In this document: one piece after another, positions 9,641-22,538 of the stretch
Layout: each line of letters begins with the position of its first letter
Position numbering within the stretch: position 1 is the stretch's first letter
Assembly (NCBI GenBank): GCA_008694505.1
Contig: VZDJ01000049.1
Location: 2,634,748-2,698,747 of the forward strand
Source: Cyanoderma ruficeps
Taxonomy: Eukaryota; Chordata; Aves; Passeriformes; Timaliidae
Length of the DNA: 64,000 bases
Reading direction: 5' to 3'
Position numbers and translations under genes: made by a program
The notes under the pieces: model-generated
Databases searched by the model: none
What the model was told of the DNA's origin: nothing
What the model saw: the letters and a program-made list of their open reading frames with translations, nothing else

Positions 9641-10320
9641 GTGTGGCTGGTGTGATGTGAGGCTTGTGCTGGAGGATGGAGGAGTGGGGGCAGGATGGAG
9701 GACTGGGTGCAGCAAATATCCTGGTGCTGACACGATGGGCCATGAAAAGATGGGAGAGGAAACAGAACCTGGGAATTTACTTGCTCCTTGAAACCAATGG
9801 AATCTTTCCCAAAATGATTGTTCCTCTTTCTCTTCCCCTTCTTTCATCCCACCCTGCCTCAAAAGCAAAGCTTGCTGTTAAATGAGCACCTGGATATTGG
9901 AAATGTGGGGTTTTCAGGTGAGCTTTGGTTCGGTTTTTGGAGGGGAAGGTTGGCATCAATTCCTTGATATTTGGACCAGGGTTGCTCATTCCAGCCCAAG
10001 GCAAAGAGTTCTCATGTGGGGAAGGACAGAAAATCTCCAAAAGGTGAGAATTGTGATTTAGCTTCCCAAAAAAAATAAAGGATGCTCATAGGCAGATGCC
10101 TGGATAGGCTGAGCTGGAGCTTCTCAATGCAAAAAAAGAGAATAAAAAGAGATTTTTTTTTCGAAATGAATTTCCAAAATAGGCTTTATTTTAATAAAAT
10201 CCCTTATTTGCTTCCTATTTCTGACAGCTGCTGTTTGAGCATCTATCGAGTCCATTGTTTAAAGTTCTGCCACTGAAGTAGAAAATGGAGAAACACTTGT
10301 AAAAGGTTATGAAGGTCAGT
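9641..10320. other. Intergenic, no gene seen
   Basis: Mixed-composition sequence with A-rich runs (about 10067-10080, 10129-10162). No domain-bearing frame, transposon or structured RNA was recognised. Confidence 0.6.
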
Positions 10321-10542
10321 CCCAGGGCTGGGTGAGTGCTGAGAGGGTTAAATGTCCCTGTGTGCCACCCCTGGCCCCTCAGTGCCACTCCTGTGTGACA
10401 TTAGGGACAGGCACCAGTTACAGGAATCATTCCCAGGGCTGGGTGAGTGCTGAGAGGGTTAAATGTCCCTGTGTGCCACCCCTGGTCCCTCAGTGCCACT
10501 CCTGTGTGACATTCGGGACAGGCACCAGTTACAGAAGGGGCC
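10321..10542. repeat. Recent 111-bp tandem duplication
   Basis: The block starting CCCAGGGCTGGGTGAGTGCT at 10321 is repeated at 10432, a period of 111 bp. Over the ~100 aligned bases only about two substitutions are visible (GGCCCC versus GGTCCC and TTAGGG versus TTCGGG). Such similarity implies a young duplication or recent conversion. The period is 37 codons, so a chance open frame runs through both copies; no protein is recognised. Confidence 0.9.
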
Positions 10543-12660
10543 GCCTGGGCAGGAGGTGCCATTCCAGGCTGGGCACTGACCCCACCGGCCCGTTTGGGGT
10601 CTGGGAGGTGACAGCCCCCGCGGGAAGCTGCCGGAGGAGGGAAACGAGCCCGGCACGGAGCTCAGCTCCTCTCTCCACCCCCCGTGTGCTGGTTTGGGCT
10701 CAGGGTCAGGGGGGAGGTCGATGCCGCCTCCCAGGATGTGTTCGATGGATCTCCATCGAGCCCTTCCCACAGGGAGGGATCCTGAATCCCACAGCCGGGC
10801 CCATGGAAAGCTTTTACCCCCTAAAACTGGATATTTATTCTCTCAGTCATCACTTTTAACCTGTGTCTTCAGCTCCTCTGTTTCCCTTTCTCCTAACTTG
10901 GCCTCCCAGCTGTGACTCCCCCCTGGTTTTGTCACCTCTCAGCTCCTATTCCAGCCCCCCAAAATACCTTTTTGGACCTGCAAACAGGGCTTTTATTCCT
11001 TCCTTTTATTCCTTCCCTACTCACACGTGTGGAACCTCTCCCTGTCCCTTCCTGCACAAGAACAGATTTTTAGCGGTAAAAAAAGTGACCCTCAGTTTAA
11101 TACACGCTGTATATTTTTATCACAGACACTTTTTTTTTTTTTTTTGGAAACCCGGCTTTTTTTCTACGCAATGGGAATTTGTTCCTTTGCGAAGCTTTGC
11201 TTTGACATTTGATCTTCTTTCTGTTTTGGTGGAGTGGAGTGGGACCGGGTACAGCTGCAGCCTTTAAAAGCCGCATTGAGCTCGAGTTTGGTTTCGCTTG
11301 AGGGAGTGAAATCAGTAAACTTCACAGGCTCTGCACAAAAGTGACACTAACTCCAATGAGCTCAGAACCCGGTGAGCGGTTCTGAGGGGCAATTTGGAAT
11401 TAATTTGGATCAGGCCAGTGCTGTAACAGAGCAGGAATACCAAGAAAAAGTCCTGTTGCCAGCGGGCTGGATGAGTAACCACACACGGCTTTTGCACGTC
11501 ATCTGTTTATAGAGAGGGGAGAAGTCATGGTACAATAAAAACATACAATAAAAACATACAGTAAAAACATAAAATAAAGGCACACAGCAAAAGCAACAGC
11601 AGAGCAATGGGCGTGCAGTCAATACACCAATTCCTGCCCTTCGGATGGGGCTGAGCATCCTTTAATCCTCTCCACATCCGCGGGAATTTTGGGGCTGTTG
11701 CAGCCAAAGGTGCCACGGAAACAACGTCGAGGACCTGACAAGCTGCAAGGAATCGGTGCCAGTGGTTTCACACCTGCTTCACAAGCCAAAAAACAGCTGC
11801 CAAGCACAGAGCTGCCACCCAGCATTTCACTGGCCCCTGGAATCTCCCTCCTCCTGGTTTTCCCAGCCTCTCAGGGCTGGCTATAAACACCAGTCTGGAA
11901 TAGTGGGGAGAAGCGGAGAAAACAGCCCGGGATGCAGAGTAAACAGCACGCTGCCTGTGTGGGCGATGGAGATGCCTTCCCCTTCCTCTGCAGAGGAATG
12001 ACCTCTCCCAGCCCAGCAAGGTTTCCAATCTCCCAGCTCTGCAGCCAGTTTTAACTCCTAGGAGCAGGGCAGATCACAGAGCGGGAGAGGCTCACAGAGG
12101 AATTGTTTGGCTCCCGGAGGTGGTTTGCTCCAAACGCGAGTTTCCTACGAGGGGAACTGATTAAAATAATTCCGGAGTTTAATTTCTCATAAATGAGGCT
12201 TCCAATCTTTAAACAGGCTCAGTGTGTGTTCTCCTAAAGTTGGTCCCATAGCGGGTATAAAATATAATCAAGGATTTCTGCATGAGCAGAAGCCACTGCC
12301 GGGGTTTGTCACTCAAGGTGTGACTGTCTCCAAGGTGACATAAATCCGAGGGACTCTGTAGCCTATTCTCCTTCCTCCACCCCATTTTAAAATTTAATTC
12401 TCTTTCCATTCTTTACCACAGAAAACACATAGAGGAGGCACCATCCCTTCCCACACCAAAACCCACTGGCTTCCTGCTGACTGCTCCTCAGCCTGGTGTG
12501 AGGAGCAGCCAATTCCCAAAGCAAAAAAAGAAAAAGGGAAGAAGGATCTGCTTCCTCACTTGATTCATAGCCCCACACACCCAGAGAAGAGATCCCCCAG
12601 GAGACGGCCTTGGGGATATTAAACAGATCACATATTTGATTTGAAGTGAAAGACCAAGAA
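10543..12660. other. Intergenic, no gene seen
   Basis: No coding region recognised. A short AAAACATA(C/A)(A/T) direct repeat lies at about 11535-11575 and T runs at 11131-11144. The remainder is unique-looking sequence. Confidence 0.55.
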
Positions 12661-12661
12661 G

Positions 12662-12730
12662 ACAAGATCACAGAATAAGAGAAGTTACAGATGGAAAAGG
12701 TCTACGAGGTTATGCAATCCATCAGTCTGG
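12662..12730 (-). mobile_element. Possible ancient CR1-like 3' end fragment
   Basis: The segment GATCACAGAATAAGAGAAGT followed by a GATGGAAAAGGTCTACGAGG-like stretch resembles the reverse complement of avian CR1 3' ends (tcacagaat...ttggaaaagacctctaaggtcat). The match is weak and diverged, so another ancient repeat is possible. Confidence 0.35.
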
Positions 12731-15204
12731 ACGTTGCATAATTGCTCCCCACAGTATATTTTTAGTGCTTTATCCAGACAAATCATTAAGTGCTTTAAAA
12801 TGGGCCAGATTCCTCAAACGCAGTGCGTGCTAAGTCACAGCTGATTTCACTGAGCCTCGCAGCTCCGGCGTCGAACAAGACACCAAAAAGGAAGTTTTGT
12901 GTGGTCAGAGAGAGCAGAACGGGCCCTTCCGGAAATAATCCAGGCCTGATTCGCTATCCCTCACAGGAATCTCCCCTAAACTGACTGAATTAGACCTCCA
13001 AAATCTCATTTTCGGATTATAGGGAGTAATACATTATTACTTATTCAGATGCTCGCTTAGGCCGAAGTCAAACATTGCTCATGTTCATGCGAGCACGGTT
13101 TGTTTTAAGCCAGCTTCAAAGCCGGCTCAGCAAAGCGTAAAGAATGTTTATTTAAAATATAGTCGCTAAATTTAGCATGAGCTCGGTTAGCCTAAATCTC
13201 AGCGACGTTTTTAGAGAGCACATTGCGAATCAGGAATGCATGGAGAAATAAATAAACTTTCCCACATTTTTGGAAATCGAGGGAGAATTTGCGAGCTCCT
13301 TTCTCGCGCGGGCGAGTTTCCGTGGACTGGAAAGCCGCGGAGGACGCGAATTTCCCACTGAACAGACAGCTGGAAAACTCACAATGCTGATCATTTTCGC
13401 TGCAGTTTCATTTCAAATAACGCTCCCTCGAGGAGGAAACAAAAGCTGTCAGCCTTTTTTTTTTTTGGTAGAAATTACGCAGAGCACCAACATGTTTCAA
13501 TATTTACCCAAGCTCTTCGCGAAGCACCGAGAAGCAAATGGAGTTGGGCTTGGCCACGAGCCACAGCCAGAGGAAATCTCAGGTTTGGATTAGGTCTTGT
13601 GACCTTTCCCAGTGATTCTGATACTGGATTTTTACACCCACCTCTTGTACATCGGTTCAAACGTCCTCCAGCTGGATCCTGGGCTGGGTGAAATGCCAGC
13701 CGGCCTCTGGGTTGGATATTTAGACAGAAATTTTTTATGATTTTCCTTTTCACCTTCCTAAGATTCCACAGCTCAAAGAGGCACAGCTGAGTCATCTTTT
13801 CCTCAAATGACATTGCCTTAGAGATATGAGCAAACCCACGGTGGGGAGATGAGAAGATGTGATAAACTGTTAAATTCTCTTTTATCAGGTGACTTTTCAT
13901 CATCTGCCTCCATCCTTTGGCTGGTGTGAGTGGAGTGTTTCTGCTCCTAAAGTGGAGGGATTCCAGCTGTGCCCCTCAGGGGGCTGAAGGACACAAGGGG
14001 TGTGTCCAGGTACCCCCTTTGGTGGGATTGGGATCAGCTCCTCTCCAGGCACACCGGTGGAATAAGGGGGCATGGAACAAAGCACGGGGCTGGTTTCTTT
14101 TCCTTCCAAAGACAGAGCTCCACCACTTCCACTGGTCTGAGCAGCTTCCAGCACCTCCATCCCGTGACTCAGCTTTCCATGCCAGGGCCAAATCCCACTT
14201 GCAGACCCGTCCTCCTCACATCTCCCAGAGCTCTCCAGATGAGGCAAATCCACTGGCCCAACCCAGTAATTCCCAAATCCATGGCGAGCTGGACCCCTGA
14301 ATTCTTCACTATCTACCTCCGATTGCTTACTGAGTTTCTGTTTGCCTTCGAAGAGCAATATGTAATAATAGTTGTTAAAATAATTGTATTTCTGTTTTTA
14401 CATCTGTAAAGATTAAGTTAAACAGTATGAAGCCCATTAAACTATTTCATGTCATGCTGCCATAAATTTCCTCCATTCCCATTGCTACTATTATTCCAGA
14501 ATAAACTCTGAGATCAAGCTGCTGCCACAGAGAGTTATTTATAGGAGCTCATTCATCAATAAAAACTTCAAAAGAAATCTGTTACTCTTCTATTGGGAAG
14601 CCAAAGAAAACTAACATAAAGACAACCCTGTTAAGAAACAAAGCTAAGGAGACCACAAGACATTTAGTGAAGGAAAATCCTGATTTCTAACAAATGCCAT
14701 GCAAGGAGGGGAAGAGAAAAAAAAAAAAGAAAAAGAAGGAAAAGATTGTTGGCAGCATGAATCCTTTTAAGTCGTTTCACTCTCATTGGATGGTTAAAAT
14801 AAACTGTTAAACAGTTGTATTTGGCCTGGCTCAGCCCCCTCATTAGGCTCCATGTGATGGATTTGGGATCTCACAGTGTGTAAGGAGCTCTTCATCCCTT
14901 GCAAAAGCTGCTGTTGTCCTGCCACGTGTCCCAGCTGCTGCTACACCCGTCCACCAGCACGGCAGAAACCCAACGAGAAGGGATGACAACACCAGAAAGC
15001 ATCCACCTCCCTCAAGGTAAACACATAAACCAGGAGAAGTTGTGTTTCCTCACCTCTGCTTTCTCTCGTTCCTTGCTGTGCCTGTCTCTGTGCGCCTGAG
15101 CTGGGCAGGGTTGGGTTTGGTGGTCATGGTGGTCCTGCAGAAAATGAAATGTAGGAGAGCTCCAGTGCTGCCCTTCCCTGTTCCACCTGAAAAACAATCT
15201 GAGA
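12731..15204. other. Intergenic; repeat-free AT-rich stretch at 13010-13260
   Basis: No gene recognised. The part at 13010-13260 is free of obvious repeats. It contains a 12-bp palindrome GCTAAATTTAGC (13165-13176) and homeobox- or FOX-like AT motifs, so it is a candidate conserved noncoding element. An A/G-rich run lies at 14715-14747. The 13.9-14.3 kb open frames overlap on both strands without domains. Confidence 0.5.
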
Positions 15205-15748
15205 ACAGGAAAAGGGAGGGGATTGTGCTCCTCTGCTCTGCTCTGGTGAGACCCCACCTGGAATCCTGTTCTGGTGGCCGAACAGAAGGACATGGAGCTG
15301 TTGGAAAAAGTCCAGATGAGGCCACACAGTTCATAAGGGGACTAAAGCATTTCCTCTGTGAAGACAGGCTGAGAAAGCTGGGACTGCTCAGCTTGGAGAA
15401 GCAAAAATTGTGCGGAGATCTCACAGCACCTTCCAGTATCTGAAAAAGCAATGAGGAAGCTGAGTGGGATTCTTCATCGGGAACTGGAGTGACAGAACAA
15501 GGGGGAATGGCTTCACAATGGAAAATAGGCTTAGATTGGATATTAGGATGAAATTCTTCTTTGTGAAGCCCTGGCACAGGGTGCCCAGAGAAGCTGTGGC
15601 TGCCCCTGAATCTCTGGAAGTGTCCAAGGCCAGGTTGGACAGGGCTTGGAGCACCTTGGGACACTGGGAGGTGTCCCTGCCCATGGCAGGGGTGGAAGGA
15701 GATGATTTTTAGGTCCCTTCCAACCCAACCCACTCCATGATCCTGTGA
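15205..15748 (+). mobile_element. CR1 LINE 3' fragment (5'-truncated)
   Basis: The longest CR1 piece in the window. It carries the end of the second reading frame region (GGTGAGACCCCACCTGGAAT; GAAGACAGGCTGAGAAAGCT) and the 3' UTR (CCTGGCACAGGGTGCCCAGA; GGGAGGTGTCCCTGCCCATG), ending near CCATGATCCTGTG. Frames are broken by stops, so it encodes no reverse transcriptase. CR1 is the dominant bird LINE and is usually 5'-truncated like this. Confidence 0.9.
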
Positions 15749-18700
15749 CCTCTCTCCTTTTGGTCCCTGTTTCATTAACAGCTCCACAGGAGTGAGACCC
15801 CTCTGGAGGAGCAGGCACTCAGGATCAGCCACATCACAGGAACAAGAGCCTCAAACTGTGTTTTTAGAGCTCAGCAGAAACACTCCCTCATCTCCATCAC
15901 AGGGACCTGAGTCCTGAGGACAGCACAGACCCGCAGCTCCTGGCATGGCACTGAGCGACATTTTATAATCACATCCCCAAACACTAAAGCTCCGAGGTGA
16001 AGATTCTCTTTCCCAAGGATCTCTTTCCATCTTTACTCATGCAAAGCTGTGCAGGGCACTTTGCACAGACTCACCTCCATCAACACTCATCACACAACAG
16101 CTCGATTCCTGCTCTGAGCTGGCCATCAAAATTACCTCCAGAACCTGCCAAATCTGACACAAAACACCTACAAAGGGCTGAAACTCTCAAACAACTGATG
16201 CTCAAACTTTAGTGAAAACATTCTTTGGTTATATGTGGAGGAGCTGGATAAAATCTGTGGTTTAGGGAATTAGGGGAGATGGAATTTCACTTGCAGCAAA
16301 TGCAACTTTGCCTGAACTGTCCTCTACACTCACCCAAAAGGGTGTTTTATGTTCCTCACAGCCTGTTCACGGCAGTACAGGTGAGGCATCCCTGGTTTCC
16401 TTGTGCTGGGGATTCACAGCAAGAACTCCCAAATCCCACTGGTGTGACTTAAAGCAGCCCCAGTATTTCTTCTCAAAACTGAGGCAAAAGATTTAAAAAA
16501 AAAATCTGTCAAAACTCCTCACATTAGGGGCTGAATAAATCCCTTTGCCCACGACATCTGAAAGAATTACCCTCAATTTTGCCCATCTTTGCTTCGCTCC
16601 AAATTGAGGCTCATGTAGGCAGTTTGAAAGTGATGTAATTATGGTTGTTCAAAAAGAGTGCCAGAGCCAAGAGTCAGTCACGGTGACTCAGCCATGCCAA
16701 GAGAAAAGTTTTTCTCCATCGCTACAGCTCAGATTTGGAACTGGTCTAAACACTAAACACCAAGATTATTAATAAGCATGCAATGTCTCTCCGAGCAAAC
16801 CAGATTTATCCCCATTTAACTGTGCTTACTGTTAAATAGAGTTGGTTTGTTATGGAAAGGGCAAAGAGAAGCCCTCAGCTGTTGTGTCTGCTTTCAGATT
16901 AGACGCTACATAACTTCTGAGTAACAATAACAGCAATTGTGACCCACTTCTCCCGGAGTATTTTTCACTGATTTCTCCTAAAGTGCTTTGCAGGGAAGGT
17001 CAGTCGAAAGACCCATTGTAAACACGGGGAAATCTCCTGATTATTTGTTTTGGATGGTTAGAGAGGAAATTGCATATGCTTTCATGGAAGAAAAAAAAAA
17101 TTCCTCTATTATTATCCTCTGTCCTAAAAAGGTGGTGGTGGGGGAAAGCCTGGTGACTCTGATCTAAATTATCCTAAAGCAAATTTCTGGCAAACCAAAT
17201 GAAGCCAGATGACTCTGGATTTAATGAGGGTAAATAGTAGCAGACTAAGCTAAAACTTGAAACAGGGCACTCAGCTGCTGCTCTGCACTGCTTTGCCGCC
17301 TGTCTTGAAGCCTTTGATTGCCCAGTTGTATTTTCTTAGCTAATTTCAGAGATATTTTATTTTGCTTGAGCATCAGCAGGTCAGCTGTTGGCAAAAGCAA
17401 GTGGCAAAAAGCTGTAGGCGTAGTTTATAGACAATTAGGAAAATAATTGTGTTGAGAGTGTGAAATGCAATCACGTAGCCAAACTTGCCTGATAAGGCTT
17501 GAGGCTGAGCAGAGCCAGCCCAAGAGCAGACTGAGATGTGATTCAGCCCTTTGAAGTCTCCTGATCTAATTCTTCTTGTACCCACACTTGATTTCCGTTG
17601 CTGGGGAAAACAAAAACCCCATCCCAAATCCAAAAACCCCAGGTGCTCTCCTGTCTCTCCAGAAGACTCTTGGCTGTGGAAGCTCCAGGATTCTGGTGTG
17701 ACTCCCTTGGAGCCCCGGGGAGCAGGAGGGGGTGTTTGGAGGGGGTTCTGTCTCTCAGGGCTCAGCCAAGCTTCGCTGAGTGTTTAATTTGCAGCACTCA
17801 GGCTTTGCCTGGGCAGGCACCTACCAAGCTTTGTTGGGTTGGCCTCCCAACCTTGCTCTCTCTGCCTTGCTCTTGTCAAGCCTTTCATCAAGACAGGACT
17901 CGTCATACCCCACCCTGGTGGCTCAGCAGAGACCTTTTGGCCTTTCCTTGAGTTTCCAAAGGTGGGGGCAGGTTGTGGGAAAGGCTGGATGGAGGGAGGG
18001 TTCCATTCCCACTGCAGGGCCAGCTGGTGGAGGGCATTCCCTCGAGGTTTCCAAGAACTCAGAAGTGCTGGACAAGTGGTCACTGCTTGTAGATTGTTGC
18101 TTGTCCATCCGAATAATGTGAGGAATTATTGACTCTGTGGCCTCTTCCTGTCATTTGTTAAGATTTCTTTGTTAGCATCTCCAAATGAGACACACTTCCC
18201 TCTGCTCTTGCCCCTGGTTGCTTTAAAAAGGATCTTCTTTTCTTCCATTAAAAAAAGAAATCAATGGTGGGGGGGGGGAAATATCTTTCAAATGTCGAAG
18301 GAATGAAGTTTCTCCTTGAGAACGTTAAAACTACAGAGGAAACGTGAAGAATCAACTTTGACACACATGACAAATATTGAGAGGGAACTGAAGCTGAAAG
18401 GCAACTCCTCGAAGACTTCGGATCATTAAGAAAGCACATGAATGAGTTGGAATTCTTGAAAGAAAACCTATCCCAGGCTTACTCCCTTGGCTCAGTGCCA
18501 GGGGCTCTGTGCTTGCCTCCCAAACTCTATTGCAGTTGCGATGTCTGAGGGAAAATCCATCTCCTCTGATTTCCTAAGGCTGGGCAGGATCAGTGAGCCG
18601 ATGAGCCGGGGGGTTCCTGCGTCTTTCTTTTGGGCCTTGGAGCAGCACTGGGAGCCCATAAATCCTGGCCCCAGCCAGGGTAAGACCAGCAGCTCTGCTG

Positions 18701-19442
18701 TGGCCCCAAAGGGCGACCACCACAGAGCTGGGCTGGGCTGTGCAGACCTTTCCCAGGCTCAGGGCCTCCCTGGATTGCTTTGTGTCCGCTGCAAAGTGCT
18801 GGGATGCAAATCCAAGGTCGTGGCTGCCCACAGTCCCATGTGGATTCTGTGGCTGTGGCACAGGGATGTGAACGTGGGGTTCTTTACAGCGAGGGTTGTC
18901 TCTCCAGGAGATTCCTTCTGTTCTTAAGGAAAGCTGTGGGATTGAAGGTGAATCACCCACCTTCTGTCCAGGGCAGCTACACCCTCAGCTAACGAGGGAG
19001 CCTTTGGCCCCTGGGAGCAGAACATCTCTCCTGGGTGGCCTGAGCAGAGCCTGGCCTCTCTGCACGGCTCTCCCTGGCTTAGGCAGGCGTGGGAGCTGAG
19101 CCCTGAGTGGCGTCCAACCCAGAGGATGACCTTGTGGGCCACGGAAGCTCCACATGTGAAATATCCAAGCCCACACTCCTTCCTGTGCCTCCACACAGCT
19201 CCCACACGAAGCCCAGCGTGCCTGCCTCACACCACAGCACCCCAACAGCGCCGAGGTGACCCAGCTGAGGGCCCCCACTCCGCTCTGCACGGGGAAGGGA
19301 GGCTGTGGAGGAAGTGGGTTTGGGGTGGTTTGGTCTGGGAGAGGAGGGAGGGAGGCAGAGGGATGTGGAGCTGAGCTTTCCCATGCTGGCTGCAGCAGAG
19401 TCATCTCCCAGGACCGGGCTCTGTCCCTTGTGCCATCCGCAT
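15749..19442. other. Intergenic; repeat-free stretch at 16590-16870
   Basis: No gene recognised. At 16590-16870 a repeat-free stretch contains TGACTCAGC (16684-16692, an AP-1/NF-E2 type core), the palindrome TTATTAATAA (16766-16775) and several AT-rich homeobox-like words. It is a candidate conserved noncoding element. A G-run lies at 18268-18277. The 17.5-19.4 kb open frames are short, overlapping and domain-free. Confidence 0.5.
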
Positions 19443-19585
19443 TTTACAGCCAATTCCCAACTCATTTTATAACCAATTCCCAACTCATTTTATAACCAAT
19501 TCCCAACTCATTTTATAACCGATTCCCAACTCATTTTATAACCGATTCCCAACCAATTTTTACAACCAATTCCCAGCTAGTTCCC
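19443..19585. repeat. Minisatellite, 23-bp unit x about 6
   Basis: The unit CAATTCCCAACTCATTTTAT plus AAC repeats from 19451 with 23-bp spacing (19451, 19474, 19497 and on). The last copies diverge (CCGATTCCC, CCAACCAATTTTTAC). No coding consequence. Confidence 0.95.
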
Positions 19586-21946
19586 CAGGAATGGCCTGGA
19601 TGGGAACTGTCCCAGGCTGGAGAGATAACGCCTCGATCCGCGAGCTCCGAATTTCACAGCTGTGGTCAGACAGCCTTTAAAATCTCTGAGACAGAACTGG
19701 CCCTGTGCAGAGCAGAAATTGTAAGTTTTGGCCCTGAATCTAACCTTTGGAGAGCTGCCCAGCTTCTGACAGTCTGTGATGATGTCTCTGTGGAGGAAAT
19801 CCTACGCTGAAGAAAAGCATGTTGCTCTCTCCCAAAGTTATATTCTTCCTTTCATTCTGCCACCATAAAGGACACTTTGTCATCTTGGCAGATCCTAAAT
19901 ATTCCCTCCTAATTTTATGGGAGGCGGATATAGGGACAAAAATTGAGGATTATTCAGGAGTGTTATTTATGGCTGAGGATATGAGGGATTTGAATGGAAA
20001 TAACAATTAAACTCAAGAAAAAATTCACACTACAGGTCACTGCAATCCCAACTTTTCCCCTCGTGAACTCAAGCCAAGGAGGTTTTCTTCCCCTTTGTGA
20101 TTTAGGCTTTGCTAAACTTCTCTGAAAATAGTTCATATATCACAGGGAGGAATTTCCATGGGGAACATAAATACATCCGTGGAAAGAAGGGAAAATTTTT
20201 CCTTGTCTCTGGGAATGGATGAGAAAGAAAGACAGTTGACGCCAGATATTAATGATGAGTGGAGGAAACCATCCAAAGGAAAAAAACAAAACTATTGAGA
20301 ATACTAAAACTACCCCAAAGTAACAGGCCTATAAAAATCTAGTACGGAACAATGACTTTTCCACTAACACAGGCTTAGATTCAAGAAAATATTTAAGCAC
20401 AGGCTTAAGCTGGTCCCAGTTTGGAACAGCTCTTGAGTTAAATGGGGGAATTTCAGCTTTGTGGATGTGTTTTTCAGCTCTGGGGATCCCAGCTGGCATT
20501 AAACTTGCCCACAGTTAAATCCAAGATTAAGGACTCTTGGGAGGGAAGGTTTTTTCTTCTAGTGGGACCTTGTAACACAATTTTCAGTTTCTTTGGTCCT
20601 GCAGGAGTTTGTATTAAATTCACAGCTCAGGGGAGACTCAGGACAGAGTTGAGGGCATTTTGAGCTCACGGATTTTGATCAGAAGGAAGTTGGATCAAGC
20701 TGAAGGAAATACAAACCACAATATTCAAATATTTGTGGTTGATAGGCTGAGATACAAACATGGATCTGTTGTGTACGGGGATATGTGGACACATCCACAC
20801 CTGTGCTCCACAGGCTGCTCACAGCCAGAGAGTGACAGCCACGGAGGGACAGTAACAGCTGATCTTTTCCAGCAAACACCTCTGCAAACACAGAGCTTTT
20901 GTCATCCCTTGGTGGACAGGAACGGCTGGAGCCTCCCTGTGGGGCAGGGAAACATTCCTGCCTTCCTGAGGTGGATGGGAAAGCAGAGGCACAGTCACCA
21001 CAGCCCTGCACAGGCAAGTCCAGGCAGCCCTGAGCCCTGGCCCTGCTGCCTCCCGGAGCCCCAGCCTGCGCCTTCCCCACCCGTGGACATCCTTCTGCCA
21101 TCCAGGCAGTGCCTTTCCCACAGAAATTCAACCCTTTGCAGCCCACTTGCCCAGAGCAGTCGGTGTTTGTCACCTCTGAAAGGCACGAGCTGAGCACGTT
21201 CCACACACGGCCTGGCGTCTCCCCGTCCTCCTGACCGGGGTGGGGACACGGCCGGGGAGCACTGGTGGTGTTCACATGTCCATCCACATTTAGATTTTAG
21301 CACTTCACGCCCTCATCCCTGCACAAGACCCCTCTGGGGACGAGCTGGGGCTGGCTGCGTGTCAGCCGCGGGGACGTGGCCTTTGCGTGCTGCGACGAGG
21401 CCCGAGAATTGCAAAGCAAAACAGGCCGGCCTTCCCCCAGCGCTGGGATTTGCCATAGCTGGGTGAACAGTTTAATTGGGTTATTAACACGTCTCCAGGC
21501 TGACATCAGGAGCATTAAAGGCTGTGTAAATAGGCTGGGACAAACAGCCCTGCCAAGGTGCTGCAGGCAGGTGGGAACGCCTCTCCCCAGGCCCTGTGGG
21601 AGCCTCATGGTTTGCTGCTGGTTTTGCATCCCTGAGGTCCAAGAGGGAGCTGGTGGAAGGCAGGAGGGAAAAATCTCAGCTCATTTCTGTGCTGACGACA
21701 GGATTTTGTCCACACCAGCCTCACATGGCCTTATTCTTCTTCAGAGCCACCTGGGAGCTGCACTGGTATATCCTAAAATAGTGTGGAGACCTCATTCCTA
21801 GCACAGCCTGCTGTGGGTTCAGCCCAGGAGGTGAGATGGGCTCCACAAACATCACCAGTCCTGGTGCTGCTGCATCCACTGGGGCTCTCACCCCTGCTGG
21901 GGCTTCTCCTCCTTCTCTGGGCTTCCTCCTCATGGTAGAAGCAAAG
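19586..21946. other. Intergenic, no gene seen
   Basis: AT-richer unique sequence to about 20650, then GC-richer sequence to 21940. Open frames on both strands at 20.7-21.3 kb and 21.3-21.8 kb have no recognisable domains and are probably chance frames. Confidence 0.55.
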
Positions 21947-22532
21947 TGTTGCTTTTATCTTCTTTTTCAGCCAGAGTCAGGATTAAATGCTCGAGATGGT
22001 ATTTTGTGCTCAGACTCAGAAGTTTATTAATTCTTATCTATATTACAATCTCACAAGCTGTGAGTTCTTCAGCACTTCCAGCTAACAAAGTAAAAAAATG
22101 GAGCTGTATCTATCTCTTTACAAGGCCTTTTAAGGATAAACTGTCCAATTAAGAAATGACACCTAAATTATTTTTACTTTTAACCCAATAACCAACCACC
22201 CATTGCCCACAGTGTGGATTTTTCTACCCAATTACAAAATAATGATTTTTTTTCTACCCAATTACAAACCCATGAAGAAGAAGGGCTGGCCTCCGCCCTA
22301 AAACCTCCATTTGCTTTATATATATTGCTATATTCTAGAACCTCAAACTCTAAGTTTTCCAGCATGTGATATTACACACTTCTCTTCAAACCCCACACCC
22401 ACAATCCCAGTGTTATCACTCAATTTTGGAATCCTTTTCCAAGGCCGCAGGTCAATGCAGTGTTTGCTTGGGGGGGGGTCAGTGCCTGTCAGCACGGAAA
22501 GTCTGAAATTCTCAGTGACCAGGGTTCCAACA
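21947..22532 (-). mobile_element. Solo LTR of an endogenous retrovirus
   Basis: On the minus strand the element begins TGTTGGAACCCTGG (at 22532) and ends GCAACA (at 21947), giving proper TG...CA ends over 586 bp. The flanking 6-mers are GCAAAG (21941-21946) and CCAAAG (22533-22538), a 6-bp target-site duplication with one mismatch. Read on the minus strand it has a TATATAAA box at 22322-22315 and AATAAA at 22028-22023. An internal duplication of TTTTTCTACCCAATTACAAA lies at about 22219-22268. No internal viral genes flank it, so it is a solo LTR left after recombination. Termini resemble songbird LTRs; the exact family is not assigned. Confidence 0.85.
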
Positions 22533-22538
22533 CCAAAG

